A DNA stretch of 64,000 nt from positions 1-64,000 of the forward strand of contig FR897035.1 of NCBI GenBank assembly GCA_000437235.1. The letters run 5' to 3'. The notes beneath the pieces are model-generated. The model was given only the letters and a program-made list of their open reading frames with translations. It did no database searches and had not been told where the DNA came from. Source of the DNA: Coprobacillus sp. CAG:826 (GTDB lineage Bacteria; Bacillota_I; Bacilli_A; RFN20; CAG-826). Position 1 is the first letter of the stretch. Each line of letters opens with the position of its first letter. The position numbers and the translations under genes were made by a program. This document shows positions 51,477 through 60,991 of the stretch, piece after piece.

Positions 51477-53058
51477 AAGCAGAACGTGTCACACCAAATT
51501 GGGTGTTGGCTGGATTTCCATAGTTTTCAAAAGAAACAGAGGCTGCTTCAAAGCATAAGTTTAAACCTACTCTACTTTGAATAATGGAAGAGAAAGCACT
51601 AGTTCCAATGGATTTAACCGAAGCTGGAACATAAGCTTTTTTCATATCACGGTAATCATAGAAAGCAGCTTCTCCAATAGACTCTAAACCATCATTTAAA
51701 TTTAATTCCTTTAAAGAAGAATTGCTTTGGAATGCTTTCATACCAATGGTACGAAGGGTACTTGGGAAAGTAATAGAAGAAATATTAGAGCAGCTAAGGA
51801 AAGCTGTATCACCAATTGCAGTTACTTTGGTATCTTTTAAATCTAAAGCAGATAAACCTGAACATCCAGAGAATGCACTTTCACCGATTTCCGTAATTCC
51901 ACTTGGGAAAGAAAGGGTGGTTAAACCACGGCAGTAAGAGAATATACGTGGTGCAATAGCAGTTAAAGAAGATGGTAAGGTAACCGTTTTTAAGCCAGTG
52001 CAAGCAGAGAAAGCTGCTTCTCCAATGGTAGCAACACCATTAGGAATGGTGATACGGGTTAAGCTTGAGCAACCATAGAATGCACTCTTGCCGATAGATT
52101 TTAAAGATTTTGGTAAATCAACGGCAGTAAGCTTAGGACAATTACTGAAGAATTCATCTGGAAGTTCTTCATAATCTGCACGGAAAGTAAAACTTTGTAA
52201 ACTAGAGTTCTTATAGAAAGCACCAGCACCTAAAGTTTTTACGGTTTCTGGAAGGATAATGGCGGTTACGGAAGTGTTTTCTGAAAAAGCTAATTCACCA
52301 ATCGTTTCAAGTTGAGTTTTATGAAGTGGTAAAGAAGTGACATTAAATAAAGCCGCCAAGCCTCTTCTCTCTACTTCTTTTAAAGAGGAAGAAAGAGAAA
52401 TACTGGTTAAATTTTGGTTGCCATATAAAGCGTTTGCACGTACTTTGGTAACGGTATTTGGCATATCGTAAGAAGTACTCTTAATGGCTTCTGGATAGTA
52501 GACTAATTCGGTCATATCTTTGGTATAAAGAATATTGCTAGCAGTGGTAAAGTATTTGTTATCATCGGATATTGTAATTCTTGCTAAACTGGTGCTAAGT
52601 CCAAAGGCTTTAGTACCAATTTCTTTTAAAGTGGAAGGAATAACGATTTCCTTTACCGATGGAATGTAGTAGAAGGATTCTTCACCGATAGAAGTAACAC
52701 CTTCAGGAATTTCAATTTTGGTAATTAAAGATTCAGCACTTAATCCTAAGAAGGCACGATCACCAATGGTACGTAAACTTTTAGGTAGCGTTAAGCTATC
52801 AATGGTGGTGTACATAAATGCTTCATCACCAATGGCTCTTACAGGAAGTCTGTTATAAAGCTCAGGAACAACGATTTCCGTTTCCACGGTTGCGCAGTTC
52901 GTTAAAATATAGCCATTTTTCTTTTCATTTAGTTCATAAATCAAGCCATCTGTTCCATCAGTAATGGAATAATGTTCACCTGCTCCTCCGCAAGAGGCTA
53001 AACCTGCGGTACCAAATAATAATAGTGCTGCTAAGGCAAATGTTGTTGTTTTTTTCAT
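51463..53058 (-). CDS. BspA-like leucine-rich-repeat lipoprotein
   Basis: 531 residues. Lipobox LASC (Cys near 23) and about fifteen LRR_5 repeats of roughly 23 residues from 70 to 500, with the typical unit IGEAAFSACTGLKTVTLPSS. This Treponema pallidum/BspA type of LRR occurs in surface proteins of gut and oral bacteria that bind host or bacterial partners. GAAAGGAAAA precedes the start. It is the middle gene of the operon 54469-49788 and overlaps the Big_2 lipoprotein gene by 14 bases. The binding partner is unknown. Confidence 0.92.
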   Translation of the reverse strand: MKKTTTFALAALLLFGTAGLASCGGAGEHYSITDGTDGLIYELNEKKNGYILTNCATVETEIVVPELYNRLPVRAIGDEAFMYTTIDSLTLPKSLRTIGDRAFLGLSAESLITKIEIPEGVTSIGEESFYYIPSVKEIVIPSTLKEIGTKAFGLSTSLARITISDDNKYFTTASNILYTKDMTELVYYPEAIKSTSYDMPNTVTKVRANALYGNQNLTSISLSSSLKEVERRGLAALFNVTSLPLHKTQLETIGELAFSENTSVTAIILPETVKTLGAGAFYKNSSLQSFTFRADYEELPDEFFSNCPKLTAVDLPKSLKSIGKSAFYGCSSLTRITIPNGVATIGEAAFSACTGLKTVTLPSSLTAIAPRIFSYCRGLTTLSFPSGITEIGESAFSGCSGLSALDLKDTKVTAIGDTAFLSCSNISSITFPSTLRTIGMKAFQSNSSLKELNLNDGLESIGEAAFYDYRDMKKAYVPASVKSIGTSAFSSIIQSRVGLNLCFEAASVSFENYGNPANTQFGVTRSAYEAL

Positions 53059-53083
53059 ATTTGTTTTCCTTTCTTTCTAACGA

Positions 53084-54469
53084 TTAAGCTTCAACAAAAT
53101 AGGAAGGAATCGTTGAATTATTCATATCTTTAAATGTAATTGTCGTAGTGCAAAGTGTATTAACGTAGTTCATCTCAGAAATAGCTACATTCACATTTGC
53201 AGAAAGAATAATGGTAAGGTTATTATCGTTATCCACTTTTAAGGTCAAGTCAGCAGTTCTCCATTCAATAAATGGCAATAAAGAACGTAAGCCAACGGTT
53301 TTCACATCGCTTAATTCATAAGTTGTAAACATACCACCACCTAAAGATTGGTAGCATGCTGCATCAACATAACCAATGGATGGGAAAAGGTTTTGCATAA
53401 CAACTTCAGAAGTTCCGCTATAACCCCAGTATTTATTAAAGTCATCAGAACGAATGGTTTCATGTGTGGTGGGATCTAAGCGATACATATATGGCTTTCC
53501 ATTTTCACCATTCTTTAATCCTAAAATATAATCATACTGTTCATATTCGTCTTCCATTTCACCAGTTTCTTCATTTTTCACTTGAACAGTCTTCATACCT
53601 GTTCTTGTTTCTAAAGAAAGCATCATATTATTTTTGAAGTCTAAAATGAAATCATAATTCTCATTAGGAATTGAAGCATCTTCATAGGTAACGGCAAAAT
53701 TCATCGTAACGTTTTTCGCGCTTTTGAATGGGAAAAATGCTTCACGCAATTTTTCGTGTTCTGCTGTTTCTTCAAAGGATTCTAATTTCTTTGGTGTGGT
53801 TTCATCATAACCTGAAAGATCAAGTTCAAATAAGTATTGTTCAATCATGGAATAATCATCATCGGCTTCTTCATATTCTAAAAGGATGCGGAATTGGTCA
53901 AATACATCTCCATCAAAGTGAACGGCAAATTGGGAAACGTTTAAGCCATCATCACTCGTTACATCATAACCCGTTAAGAAAGTAATAAAGGGTTTAGAAA
54001 TATTATAATCATTCACTTCAAACCAGTTGGGCTTTGAACGAATAATACCTAATTTCTTTACTTCTAAATTTGGGAATGGGTTACTCATTACTTCATCATA
54101 ACTTTGATCGTAATAAGACTCTAAAACTTGATTGCTCATATAATTTAATGTACGGCGACCAAATTTTCCTTCGTCGGTTTTGAAATAATTTTCCACCATC
54201 GTTGGATTGTTGTACTTTAAATTCTGTTCGGAATAATAATACGCATCTTGGCTAACTTCAATATCTACTAAATAGTTCGTCTCAGTTGTTGATGAGCCAT
54301 CGTAATATAGATAGCCTAGCGTTCCATCCGCTTTAAATGAAGTTCCCATCTTTGTAATGGCTCTTGATAATTGTGAAAATAAGCCTTCGGGTTGAGAACT
54401 TGGCTCTGTTGTTCCACAAGACACAAGTGCGAGTGCTAAGGAACACCAAAGTATTTTCTTGTTTTTCAT
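53084..54469 (-). CDS. lipoprotein of unknown family
   Basis: 461 residues with signal peptide and lipobox ALVSC (Cys near 19). The rest is a large beta-rich extracellular domain with many Tyr and Asp, without a motif I know. Its C-terminus (TTTITFKDMNNSTIPSYF) loosely resembles the final strands of the Big_2 lipoprotein two genes downstream (YSGFGSVTIPVVDDF), which hints at distant homology of the C-terminal parts. First gene of the lipoprotein operon, with AAGGAGG at the start. Divergent from the 904-residue lipoprotein gene. Confidence 0.8.
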   Translation of the reverse strand: MKNKKILWCSLALALVSCGTTEPSSQPEGLFSQLSRAITKMGTSFKADGTLGYLYYDGSSTTETNYLVDIEVSQDAYYYSEQNLKYNNPTMVENYFKTDEGKFGRRTLNYMSNQVLESYYDQSYDEVMSNPFPNLEVKKLGIIRSKPNWFEVNDYNISKPFITFLTGYDVTSDDGLNVSQFAVHFDGDVFDQFRILLEYEEADDDYSMIEQYLFELDLSGYDETTPKKLESFEETAEHEKLREAFFPFKSAKNVTMNFAVTYEDASIPNENYDFILDFKNNMMLSLETRTGMKTVQVKNEETGEMEDEYEQYDYILGLKNGENGKPYMYRLDPTTHETIRSDDFNKYWGYSGTSEVVMQNLFPSIGYVDAACYQSLGGGMFTTYELSDVKTVGLRSLLPFIEWRTADLTLKVDNDNNLTIILSANVNVAISEMNYVNTLCTTTITFKDMNNSTIPSYFVEA

Positions 54470-54623
54470 AAAACATCCTCCTTCTATTAGTTTTTGAATA
54501 CTCTATAAATAGAGTAAGAAACTAAAATGATAAATACATTATACACGCATTAAAATCAAATTTCTATTTATTTTTTCAAAATTTTGTTGTAAACTACTAA
54601 CTATAAAAAAGGAGGGCTTCTTT

Positions 54624-57338
54624 ATGAAAAAGAAACTAATTAGCTTTCTACTACTTGGCGTAACTTTTTCCTTTGCATCTTGTGGTAATACTCCCGCTGC
54701 TACAACCTCTTCTGATGTTCCAGAAGCAAAAGAGTATTATTTAACAGGTGATATGGATTTAGGCGACGCTACCAAACTTCAATTCAACAAGGACGGAGAC
54801 ACATATACGTTAAGTAATGTTACCTTACGCCGTGGTAATTCTTTCCAAATTTCTGAAAAGCATGGAGCTTTAGACTTTAATCACTTATCTTCAGCTTTAG
54901 GATTTAAAGAAGGAAAAAATGGTTACATTCGTGTTATGAACGAAGGTATCTATAATATTTCCATCAACGCAGATGAAAATATTTCTCTTACTAAAACCGG
55001 TAGTTCTTATAGCAAGGTTCAGTTACATGTAGGAGAAGATAAAACTTTCGACTTCACTATGAATGATAACTTCACATATCAATTAAATAATGTTGCTCTT
55101 CCCTATCGTGAAAACTTTTACATTACTTTAGATGATGAACGTTTATCTTTTAATGATTTTGATTACAATGACTTATACTATTCCGCTTTACGTTTCAATG
55201 AAAATAAAGTACAAGTTGTTCAAAAAGGTGATTTTAATTTCGCATTAAACTTTGCCAACGAAAATGCACTTGTAGTGACAAGTGAAAATTTAAAACTCCC
55301 TCAAGAATTACCAAGTGACCCTGATAGTTATGTGAATCTTGTTAATTCTTTAAATAATCAATTTAGCCAAGAAGGTTCAAAGTTCACTCTTACAGAAACG
55401 ACCTATCTTGCAGAAGATCAATCGACTTCTAATATTTATTATGAAGAAGGTATTTCTTTAAATGAACGCTACTACACTGAAAAGCATGGTGACGATGAAG
55501 ATGCTTATGAATCTATTCGTGCGAACATCCTTACAGAAACGAATTATTATGAGATTACTCGTTACGAAAACTCTACAAGTACACCTTCTTTAAATGGTTA
55601 TCTTATTGGAGAACAACCTGCCGACAATAACGATACCGATTCTACCATTGTTAAATTAGACAAAAACTATTTAACCTTAGAAAAAGCGAAAGATCGTATG
55701 CTTACTTTAGTGGGAAAAGATTCTTTTGTGAAATCTAATCTTTTAAGTCCTACAAAAGTACTCCACTTAGCGAGTAATGAACATTCTTCCTCTTATGATA
55801 CTGCTTATTACGCTGATGCTAAAATTACTGCAAAATATGCTGGTTCTGTAGGTGATGGTATGGAAATCAAAGCTACCAACACCGAAAAATACTCTACTTC
55901 TACCACTCATAAAGCAGTAGCAAATGAAATCGAGTTTACTACCGATAACCTTAGTCATTTAACTAAAGGAAAATATGTTCTTTCTTATTATGAAGGAAAT
56001 GATATCTTTAATGACAAAGAAGAATTATTAAGCACTGCTTCACCTTATAAAACCATCACTTATACATTTACTTACGAATATGAAACACGTGAAGAATCTA
56101 CTTCTTTCCATATTGATTTAAGTAAATACTTATTAGATGAAGTATATTTAGGTTCTAGTATTACTGTTAAAGCTGGCGATACAATTTACAACGCAAGTTT
56201 ACCAATTGCTGATTATGAGCCTCTTGACGCTATTGATAAAAACAAACTCCAAATTGTTGAATTTGATAGCGAATACTTAACACAAGGTAAAGGTGATAAA
56301 ACCACATTTACCGCGAACAAAAAAGGTGAAACATCCGTAAAAGTTGGTACTTTATATAGTAATAAGACCTATAACTTAGATGTTCATATTGATTATAAAG
56401 ATCCTAGCAGTATTTCTATTAGTCCAAGCGTTTCTTCTTCTACAGAATTCTATGTTGGAACCACCTATAACTTCACTGCTACCGTAAGCACAAGCTATGC
56501 TGACCCCGCTGTATCAGTTGAAACATCGGATAGTAGTAAAGTTCAAATCACTATAGATGATATTGAAACACAACGCATAAACGGAAAGGCTAACTTTTCT
56601 TTAAAAATGTTAGAAGCTTGCGATACGAGTATAACTGTTACCATAAAAAGTGTTAGTAAACCCAGTGTAATAAGCAAAATTACTATTAATAAAATTCTTC
56701 CAGCCCTAACCATTGCTGATTTTGCTGGTACTTATTACCATTTTAGAGATAACAAAACATGGACTATCACAATTGCGGATGATGGACAATCCAATTTATC
56801 CAATGATCAGGGTGTTTCCTATAACTTCAAAGCCAAAACACAAGGTGCAACTGTAGTATTAGATTCCAGCGATACTGTTGCTTCATTCTCGGCTACTATA
56901 AGTGTTTATAACACAACCGCTGTTTTCCATTGTCTTGAGATTTCAGAATTCACTTTAAAAGATGGAACTGATGTTAAAGCAAACATTTATTCTTATTCCA
57001 GCTTAAAATTCTATGAAGTATGGTCAAATTTCTATAATTACGATAATATGGTTGATTCTGAAAATGGAGCCACAATCGAATTTGTCGAATTATCTTTATC
57101 AACCTATAGTTCACCTAGTGTTAATTATAAAATCACTATGGGAGATGTAACTTATACCTTTACTTGGTCTTCTTCTAGCTATGGAACTGGCAGCATTAAA
57201 GATGTTAAAGCTAGTAACTCTTCTTCTAGTGGTTATGGTAGTTTGAGCAATGTAACCGAGAATTCCTTTACTTTAAGACTTTATGCTTATGGCTCATCAC
57301 CATTTGATATTACTTTCAATTTCAGCCCAGCTGAATAA
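54624..57338 (+). CDS. large multidomain lipoprotein
   Basis: 904 residues. Lipobox FASC (Cys near 20). Residues about 32-127 and 128-225 look like two copies of a strand-rich domain, each ending in a strand-turn-strand (ENISLTKTG and ENALVVTSEN). A middle alpha/beta region follows, and Ig-like domains lie in the second half (a Big-like one near 590-690), ending with a beta domain without a known family. The initial YYLTGDMDLGDATKLQF resembles carbohydrate-binding modules, so glycan binding is possible but unproven. AGGAGGGC precedes the start. Confidence 0.75.
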   Translation: MKKKLISFLLLGVTFSFASCGNTPAATTSSDVPEAKEYYLTGDMDLGDATKLQFNKDGDTYTLSNVTLRRGNSFQISEKHGALDFNHLSSALGFKEGKNGYIRVMNEGIYNISINADENISLTKTGSSYSKVQLHVGEDKTFDFTMNDNFTYQLNNVALPYRENFYITLDDERLSFNDFDYNDLYYSALRFNENKVQVVQKGDFNFALNFANENALVVTSENLKLPQELPSDPDSYVNLVNSLNNQFSQEGSKFTLTETTYLAEDQSTSNIYYEEGISLNERYYTEKHGDDEDAYESIRANILTETNYYEITRYENSTSTPSLNGYLIGEQPADNNDTDSTIVKLDKNYLTLEKAKDRMLTLVGKDSFVKSNLLSPTKVLHLASNEHSSSYDTAYYADAKITAKYAGSVGDGMEIKATNTEKYSTSTTHKAVANEIEFTTDNLSHLTKGKYVLSYYEGNDIFNDKEELLSTASPYKTITYTFTYEYETREESTSFHIDLSKYLLDEVYLGSSITVKAGDTIYNASLPIADYEPLDAIDKNKLQIVEFDSEYLTQGKGDKTTFTANKKGETSVKVGTLYSNKTYNLDVHIDYKDPSSISISPSVSSSTEFYVGTTYNFTATVSTSYADPAVSVETSDSSKVQITIDDIETQRINGKANFSLKMLEACDTSITVTIKSVSKPSVISKITINKILPALTIADFAGTYYHFRDNKTWTITIADDGQSNLSNDQGVSYNFKAKTQGATVVLDSSDTVASFSATISVYNTTAVFHCLEISEFTLKDGTDVKANIYSYSSLKFYEVWSNFYNYDNMVDSENGATIEFVELSLSTYSSPSVNYKITMGDVTYTFTWSSSSYGTGSIKDVKASNSSSSGYGSLSNVTENSFTLRLYAYGSSPFDITFNFSPAE

Positions 57339-57352
57339 TCCAAAAAACGAAC

Positions 57353-57383
57353 AATCCAGTGATTCTTTCGCTGGATTTTTTCT
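57353..57383 (+). terminator. terminator of the large lipoprotein gene
   Basis: AATCCAGTG pairs with CGCTGGATT (one G-U pair), seven-base loop, followed by TTTT. Confidence 0.8.
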
Positions 57384-57410
57384 TATGTTATAATGTTTCC
57401 GGTGATACAA

Positions 57411-58595
57411 ATGTTTGCACTTTTACTCGCTGTTATTTATCTAACTTTTATATCGTTAGGCCTTCCTGATTCTTTATTAGGTTCAGCCTGGCCTAAAATG
57501 CATTTAGATTTCAATGTCCCCGTATCTTATATGGGAATTGTAACGATGATTATTTCCGCATGTACGATTTTTTCTAGTCTTTTTTCTGATCGATTAACGA
57601 AGAAGTTTTCAACAAAAATCGTTACCCTTATTAGTGTTTTCTTAACTGCTATTGCAATCTTAGGCTTTTCATTTACAAGGAACTTTATTGTGCTCTGTTT
57701 ACTCGCTGTTCCTTATGGGTTAGGTGCTGGGGCCATTGACGCTACTTTAAATAATTATGTAGCCAATCATTATTCTTCTAAACATATGAATTGGTTACAT
57801 TGCTTTTGGGGCGTAGGAACAATTGTAAGCCCCTACGTCATGAGTTACGCCTTATCAACCGAGCAAAGTTGGCCGTTAGGATATCGTACCATTTCTTATG
57901 TTCAATTGGGAATTACGCTAATCCTTTTCTTATCTCTTCCTTTATGGAACAAAGGAAAAAGTCATGAAGTAGAAGAAATTGAAGAAGAAAAAAATACTAA
58001 AGTTCTTTCTTTTAAAGAAAAACTAAAGATTAAGGGACTAATTTATCTTCTATTCACTTTTTTATTTTATTGTTCTATTGAATCTATTTTTATTCAATGG
58101 ACTAGTACATATTTAGTGAATGTAAAAGAATTCTCCGTTGAATTAGCCGCTGCATATGCTTCTTTCTTCTTTATTGGAATGACTTTAGGTCGTTTAGTTT
58201 CTGGCTTCATTTCGCAGAAATTAAATGATAAAAAGATGATTATCTTTGGAAGTGTAATTATCTTTATGGGTATAATTCTATTATATTTACCTATACAGAA
58301 TCACACTTTTACCCTTATTATGCTGATTTTAATCGGCTTTGGTTGTGGACCAATTTATCCCGCGATTATCCATGCAACACCGATATTTTTTGATAAAAAG
58401 GAATCACAAGGCATTATTGGATTAGAAATGGCTAGCGCTTATATTGGCTCTACTTTTATGCCACCTTTATTTGGCATAATTTCTAGACAGATTTCTTTTC
58501 AAATCTTGCCTTATGTAATTTCCATTCTCTTTGTTTTATGCATGACTTTCTTTATTCTTCTTTTAAAAAAGATTGAAAAGAAAGACAAAGATTAA
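57411..58595 (+). CDS. major facilitator superfamily transporter
   Basis: 394 residues from the ATG at 57411, preceded by GGTGAT; the ATG at 57393 overlaps a TATAAT that is probably the -10 element. Twelve hydrophobic segments in two halves, with a central charged loop (about 185-215, EEIEEEKNTK). GLPDSLLGSAWP near the N-terminus and GMTLGRLVSGFIS (near 257) are MFS-like; the class resembles FucP/YfkF-type permeases. Substrate unknown. It lies 47 bases before the adenosine deaminase gene, so a nucleoside or sugar substrate is a possible guess from context. Confidence 0.85.
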   Translation: MFALLLAVIYLTFISLGLPDSLLGSAWPKMHLDFNVPVSYMGIVTMIISACTIFSSLFSDRLTKKFSTKIVTLISVFLTAIAILGFSFTRNFIVLCLLAVPYGLGAGAIDATLNNYVANHYSSKHMNWLHCFWGVGTIVSPYVMSYALSTEQSWPLGYRTISYVQLGITLILFLSLPLWNKGKSHEVEEIEEEKNTKVLSFKEKLKIKGLIYLLFTFLFYCSIESIFIQWTSTYLVNVKEFSVELAAAYASFFFIGMTLGRLVSGFISQKLNDKKMIIFGSVIIFMGIILLYLPIQNHTFTLIMLILIGFGCGPIYPAIIHATPIFFDKKESQGIIGLEMASAYIGSTFMPPLFGIISRQISFQILPYVISILFVLCMTFFILLLKKIEKKDKD

Positions 58596-58642
58596 ATATT
58601 TTCTTTTTCTTTGCTATAGTAATAAAAGGAGGCTCTATTTTT

Positions 58643-59893
58643 ATGTCCTATTTTCATCATTTTATTGAATTACACGCTCACTTAGATGGTTCTATCACAT
58701 TAGATATTGCCAAAGATCTCATGAAATCCCAAAACATTCCTTTATTAGACGATGAAGAGTTGTTAGCAAAACTTACTCTTCCGCCCTCTTGTGAAAGTTT
58801 AAATGACTTTTTAAAATGTTTCAAAATGCCGTTAACCCTTTTACAAACGAAAGAATCTTTAAAACGGGCTACTTATTTGATTTTAGAAAATATGAAAAAT
58901 CAAGGCGTAATATATGCTGAACTTCGCTTTGCCCCTCAACTTCATACGCAAAAAGGATTAACACAAGAAGACGCTTTATTAGCAGTTTTAGAAGGCACAA
59001 AAGAAGCTTCCATTCCTTGTAATTTAATTCTATGCTTCATGCGTGGAGAGGGTAACGAAAAAGAAAATGAAGAAACTTTAGAACTTGCTCATCGTTATTT
59101 AACGGTTGATCACGGCGTTGTCGCCCTTGACTTAGCGGGTGCAGAAGCCTTATATCCTACTAAAAAATATAAAGAATTATTTAAAAAAGCTTATGACTAT
59201 CATATTCCTTTTACCATTCATGCTGGAGAAGCGGATGATGAAAGTAGTGTAAAAGATGCGTTATCTTTTGGAGCCAAAAGAATCGGACATGGTATTCGAA
59301 TTCAAAAAGATTCTCTTTTATTAAAAGAAATTAAAGAAAAAAACATTGGTTTAGAAATGTGTCCAACTAGTAATCGTCAAACCAAAGCAGTTTCGAATAT
59401 GAATGAATATCCTCTTTCCTATTATTTAGAATTAGGTTTATGCGTTACCATCAATACGGATGATATGGCGATTGAAGGAACTACTTTAAAAAATGAGTTT
59501 GATTATATTGAAAAGCAATACAATATTTCTTATGAACAAGAATTGCAACTCTTAAAAAATGCAATTTCTTGTGCTTTCTGTTCTGATATTACAAAAGAAA
59601 AGCTTCTTCAAACGATTCAATCTGATATCTCAATTCTTACATGTCACGATTCCATTCGCTATCTACAAAATGGCAAGGTTATTGCAGAGATTGATTTCCC
59701 AACAACAGGTGATGATGAAATTACCATCACGCATACTTTTGTAGATGATTGTTTAAGAGGTCAAGGATACGCAAAAAAACTAGTAGAAGGCGTTATCACT
59801 TATGCGAAAGAAAATCATAAATATGTCCGTGCAACTTGCTCTTATGCGCTTCATTATTTTGAAAAAAATCCTAACTCCCTTTATCGGGGCTAG
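58643..59893 (+). CDS. adenosine deaminase fused to a small GNAT domain
   Basis: 416 residues. Residues 1-335 are an adenosine deaminase: zinc His pair in ELHAHLDGS (H11, H13), FTIHAGEA (near 192), IGHGIR (near 212), and INTDDMAIEG (near 272). Residues about 338-416 are an extra domain starting NGKVIAEIDFP with RGQGYAKKLVEGVITYAKEN, the acetyl-CoA loop of small YjdJ/NATD1-like acetyltransferases. Normal deaminases end near 335-340. No internal ribosome site precedes the GNAT part, so one fused protein is made. GAGG (in AAAGGAGG) sets the start. Confidence 0.92.
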   Translation: MSYFHHFIELHAHLDGSITLDIAKDLMKSQNIPLLDDEELLAKLTLPPSCESLNDFLKCFKMPLTLLQTKESLKRATYLILENMKNQGVIYAELRFAPQLHTQKGLTQEDALLAVLEGTKEASIPCNLILCFMRGEGNEKENEETLELAHRYLTVDHGVVALDLAGAEALYPTKKYKELFKKAYDYHIPFTIHAGEADDESSVKDALSFGAKRIGHGIRIQKDSLLLKEIKEKNIGLEMCPTSNRQTKAVSNMNEYPLSYYLELGLCVTINTDDMAIEGTTLKNEFDYIEKQYNISYEQELQLLKNAISCAFCSDITKEKLLQTIQSDISILTCHDSIRYLQNGKVIAEIDFPTTGDDEITITHTFVDDCLRGQGYAKKLVEGVITYAKENHKYVRATCSYALHYFEKNPNSLYRG

Positions 59894-59899
59894 GACTTT

Positions 59900-60439
59900 T
59901 TATTTTTTATAAAGAAAGCAATCTTTTTCGTGAGAATTGATAATACCAATCGCTTGCAAATAAGAATAAATAATCGTAGAGCCTACAAACTTCATTCCTC
60001 GTTTTTGTAAATCTTTAGAAATTGCATCAGAAATAGGTGAAGTTGTGCGTCCAATTTCATAAATTATTGGTTCTGGTAGAAATTCTTTTAAATAGAAACA
60101 AAAACCACCATAATAGTTTGCAATATCTTTAAAAATTTTTGCATTATGGATGCTTGCTTTTATTTTTAAGCGATTGCGGATTAATTGCGGATTATGACAT
60201 AGTTCTTCAATTTTTTCTTCATCATATAAACATACTTTTTCTATATCAAATTGATCATAAGCCTCTATAAACGCTTTTCTTTTATTTAAAACGCATTCCC
60301 AAGATAATCCAGCTTGAAATGATTCTAAAATCAGCATTTCAAAAAGATAATGATCATCCGTTTGGAGTTTTCCCCATTCATGATCATGGTAATCCACATA
60401 TTTTGGATTCTTTTCATTACACCACGAACATCGTTTCAT
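59900..60439 (-). CDS. tag: DNA-3-methyladenine glycosylase I
   Basis: 179 residues. Removes 3-methyladenine from DNA. The zinc site is complete: Cys4 in MKRCSWC, His18 in YHDHEWG, and the C-terminal HEKDC. LSWECVLNKR (near 49-58) and the helix-hairpin-helix-type core are typical. The ATG overlaps the end of the ogt gene by four bases. With ogt it forms an alkylation-repair pair. GAGAGG precedes the start. Confidence 0.95.
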   Translation of the reverse strand: MKRCSWCNEKNPKYVDYHDHEWGKLQTDDHYLFEMLILESFQAGLSWECVLNKRKAFIEAYDQFDIEKVCLYDEEKIEELCHNPQLIRNRLKIKASIHNAKIFKDIANYYGGFCFYLKEFLPEPIIYEIGRTTSPISDAISKDLQKRGMKFVGSTIIYSYLQAIGIINSHEKDCFLYKK

Positions 60440-60963
60440 AAAGCGTTTCCTCTCTTCGGAATATAATATTGGTTCATATCTATTTTTTCGAGTTGAAGTA
60501 GTTGGTATTTATGCATGATTCCGCCTCCATAACCCACAAGATTTCCTTTTATACCTACCACACGATGACAAGGGATAATTAAGCATATAGGGTTCCATCC
60601 TACCGCATGACCTACCGCTTGAGCAGACATCTTTTTAATTTCTTTTTTTCTAGCAATTTCTTTAGCAATATCTCCATAGGTAATCACTTTTCCATAAGGA
60701 ATCTTTTTTATCTGATCTAAAACTTCTTTACGGAAAGGGGTTAAGTTTTCAATTCGGTAACTGGGTGTAAAATTAGGATCTTCTCCTTTAAAATAAATAT
60801 CTAACCAACGCTTGGTTTCTAAAAAAATGGGGAGTTCTTTCCTTTCATCTAAAGCCTTTTTAAAGATATCTCTAGAATCATCGAAAAATAAGCCCGTTAA
60901 ATATTCACCATCACTTGTCATAAACATTTTTCCAATAGGTGAAACATATTCTTGATAATACAT
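60436..60963 (-). CDS. ogt: methylated-DNA-protein-cysteine methyltransferase
   Basis: 175 residues. Suicide repair of O6-methylguanine: the methyl-acceptor Cys lies in IPCHRVVG (Cys near 139), followed by GYGGGIMHK; the HTH-like segment is IPYGKVITYGDIA (near 90-102). First or second gene of the repair group, overlapping tag by four bases. AGAAGG precedes the start, inside the tail region of the broken acetyltransferase gene 28 bases upstream. Confidence 0.95.
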   Translation of the reverse strand: MYYQEYVSPIGKMFMTSDGEYLTGLFFDDSRDIFKKALDERKELPIFLETKRWLDIYFKGEDPNFTPSYRIENLTPFRKEVLDQIKKIPYGKVITYGDIAKEIARKKEIKKMSAQAVGHAVGWNPICLIIPCHRVVGIKGNLVGYGGGIMHKYQLLQLEKIDMNQYYIPKRGNAL

Positions 60964-60991
60964 ACAGAACCTTCTTTCTTATAAAACTCTT

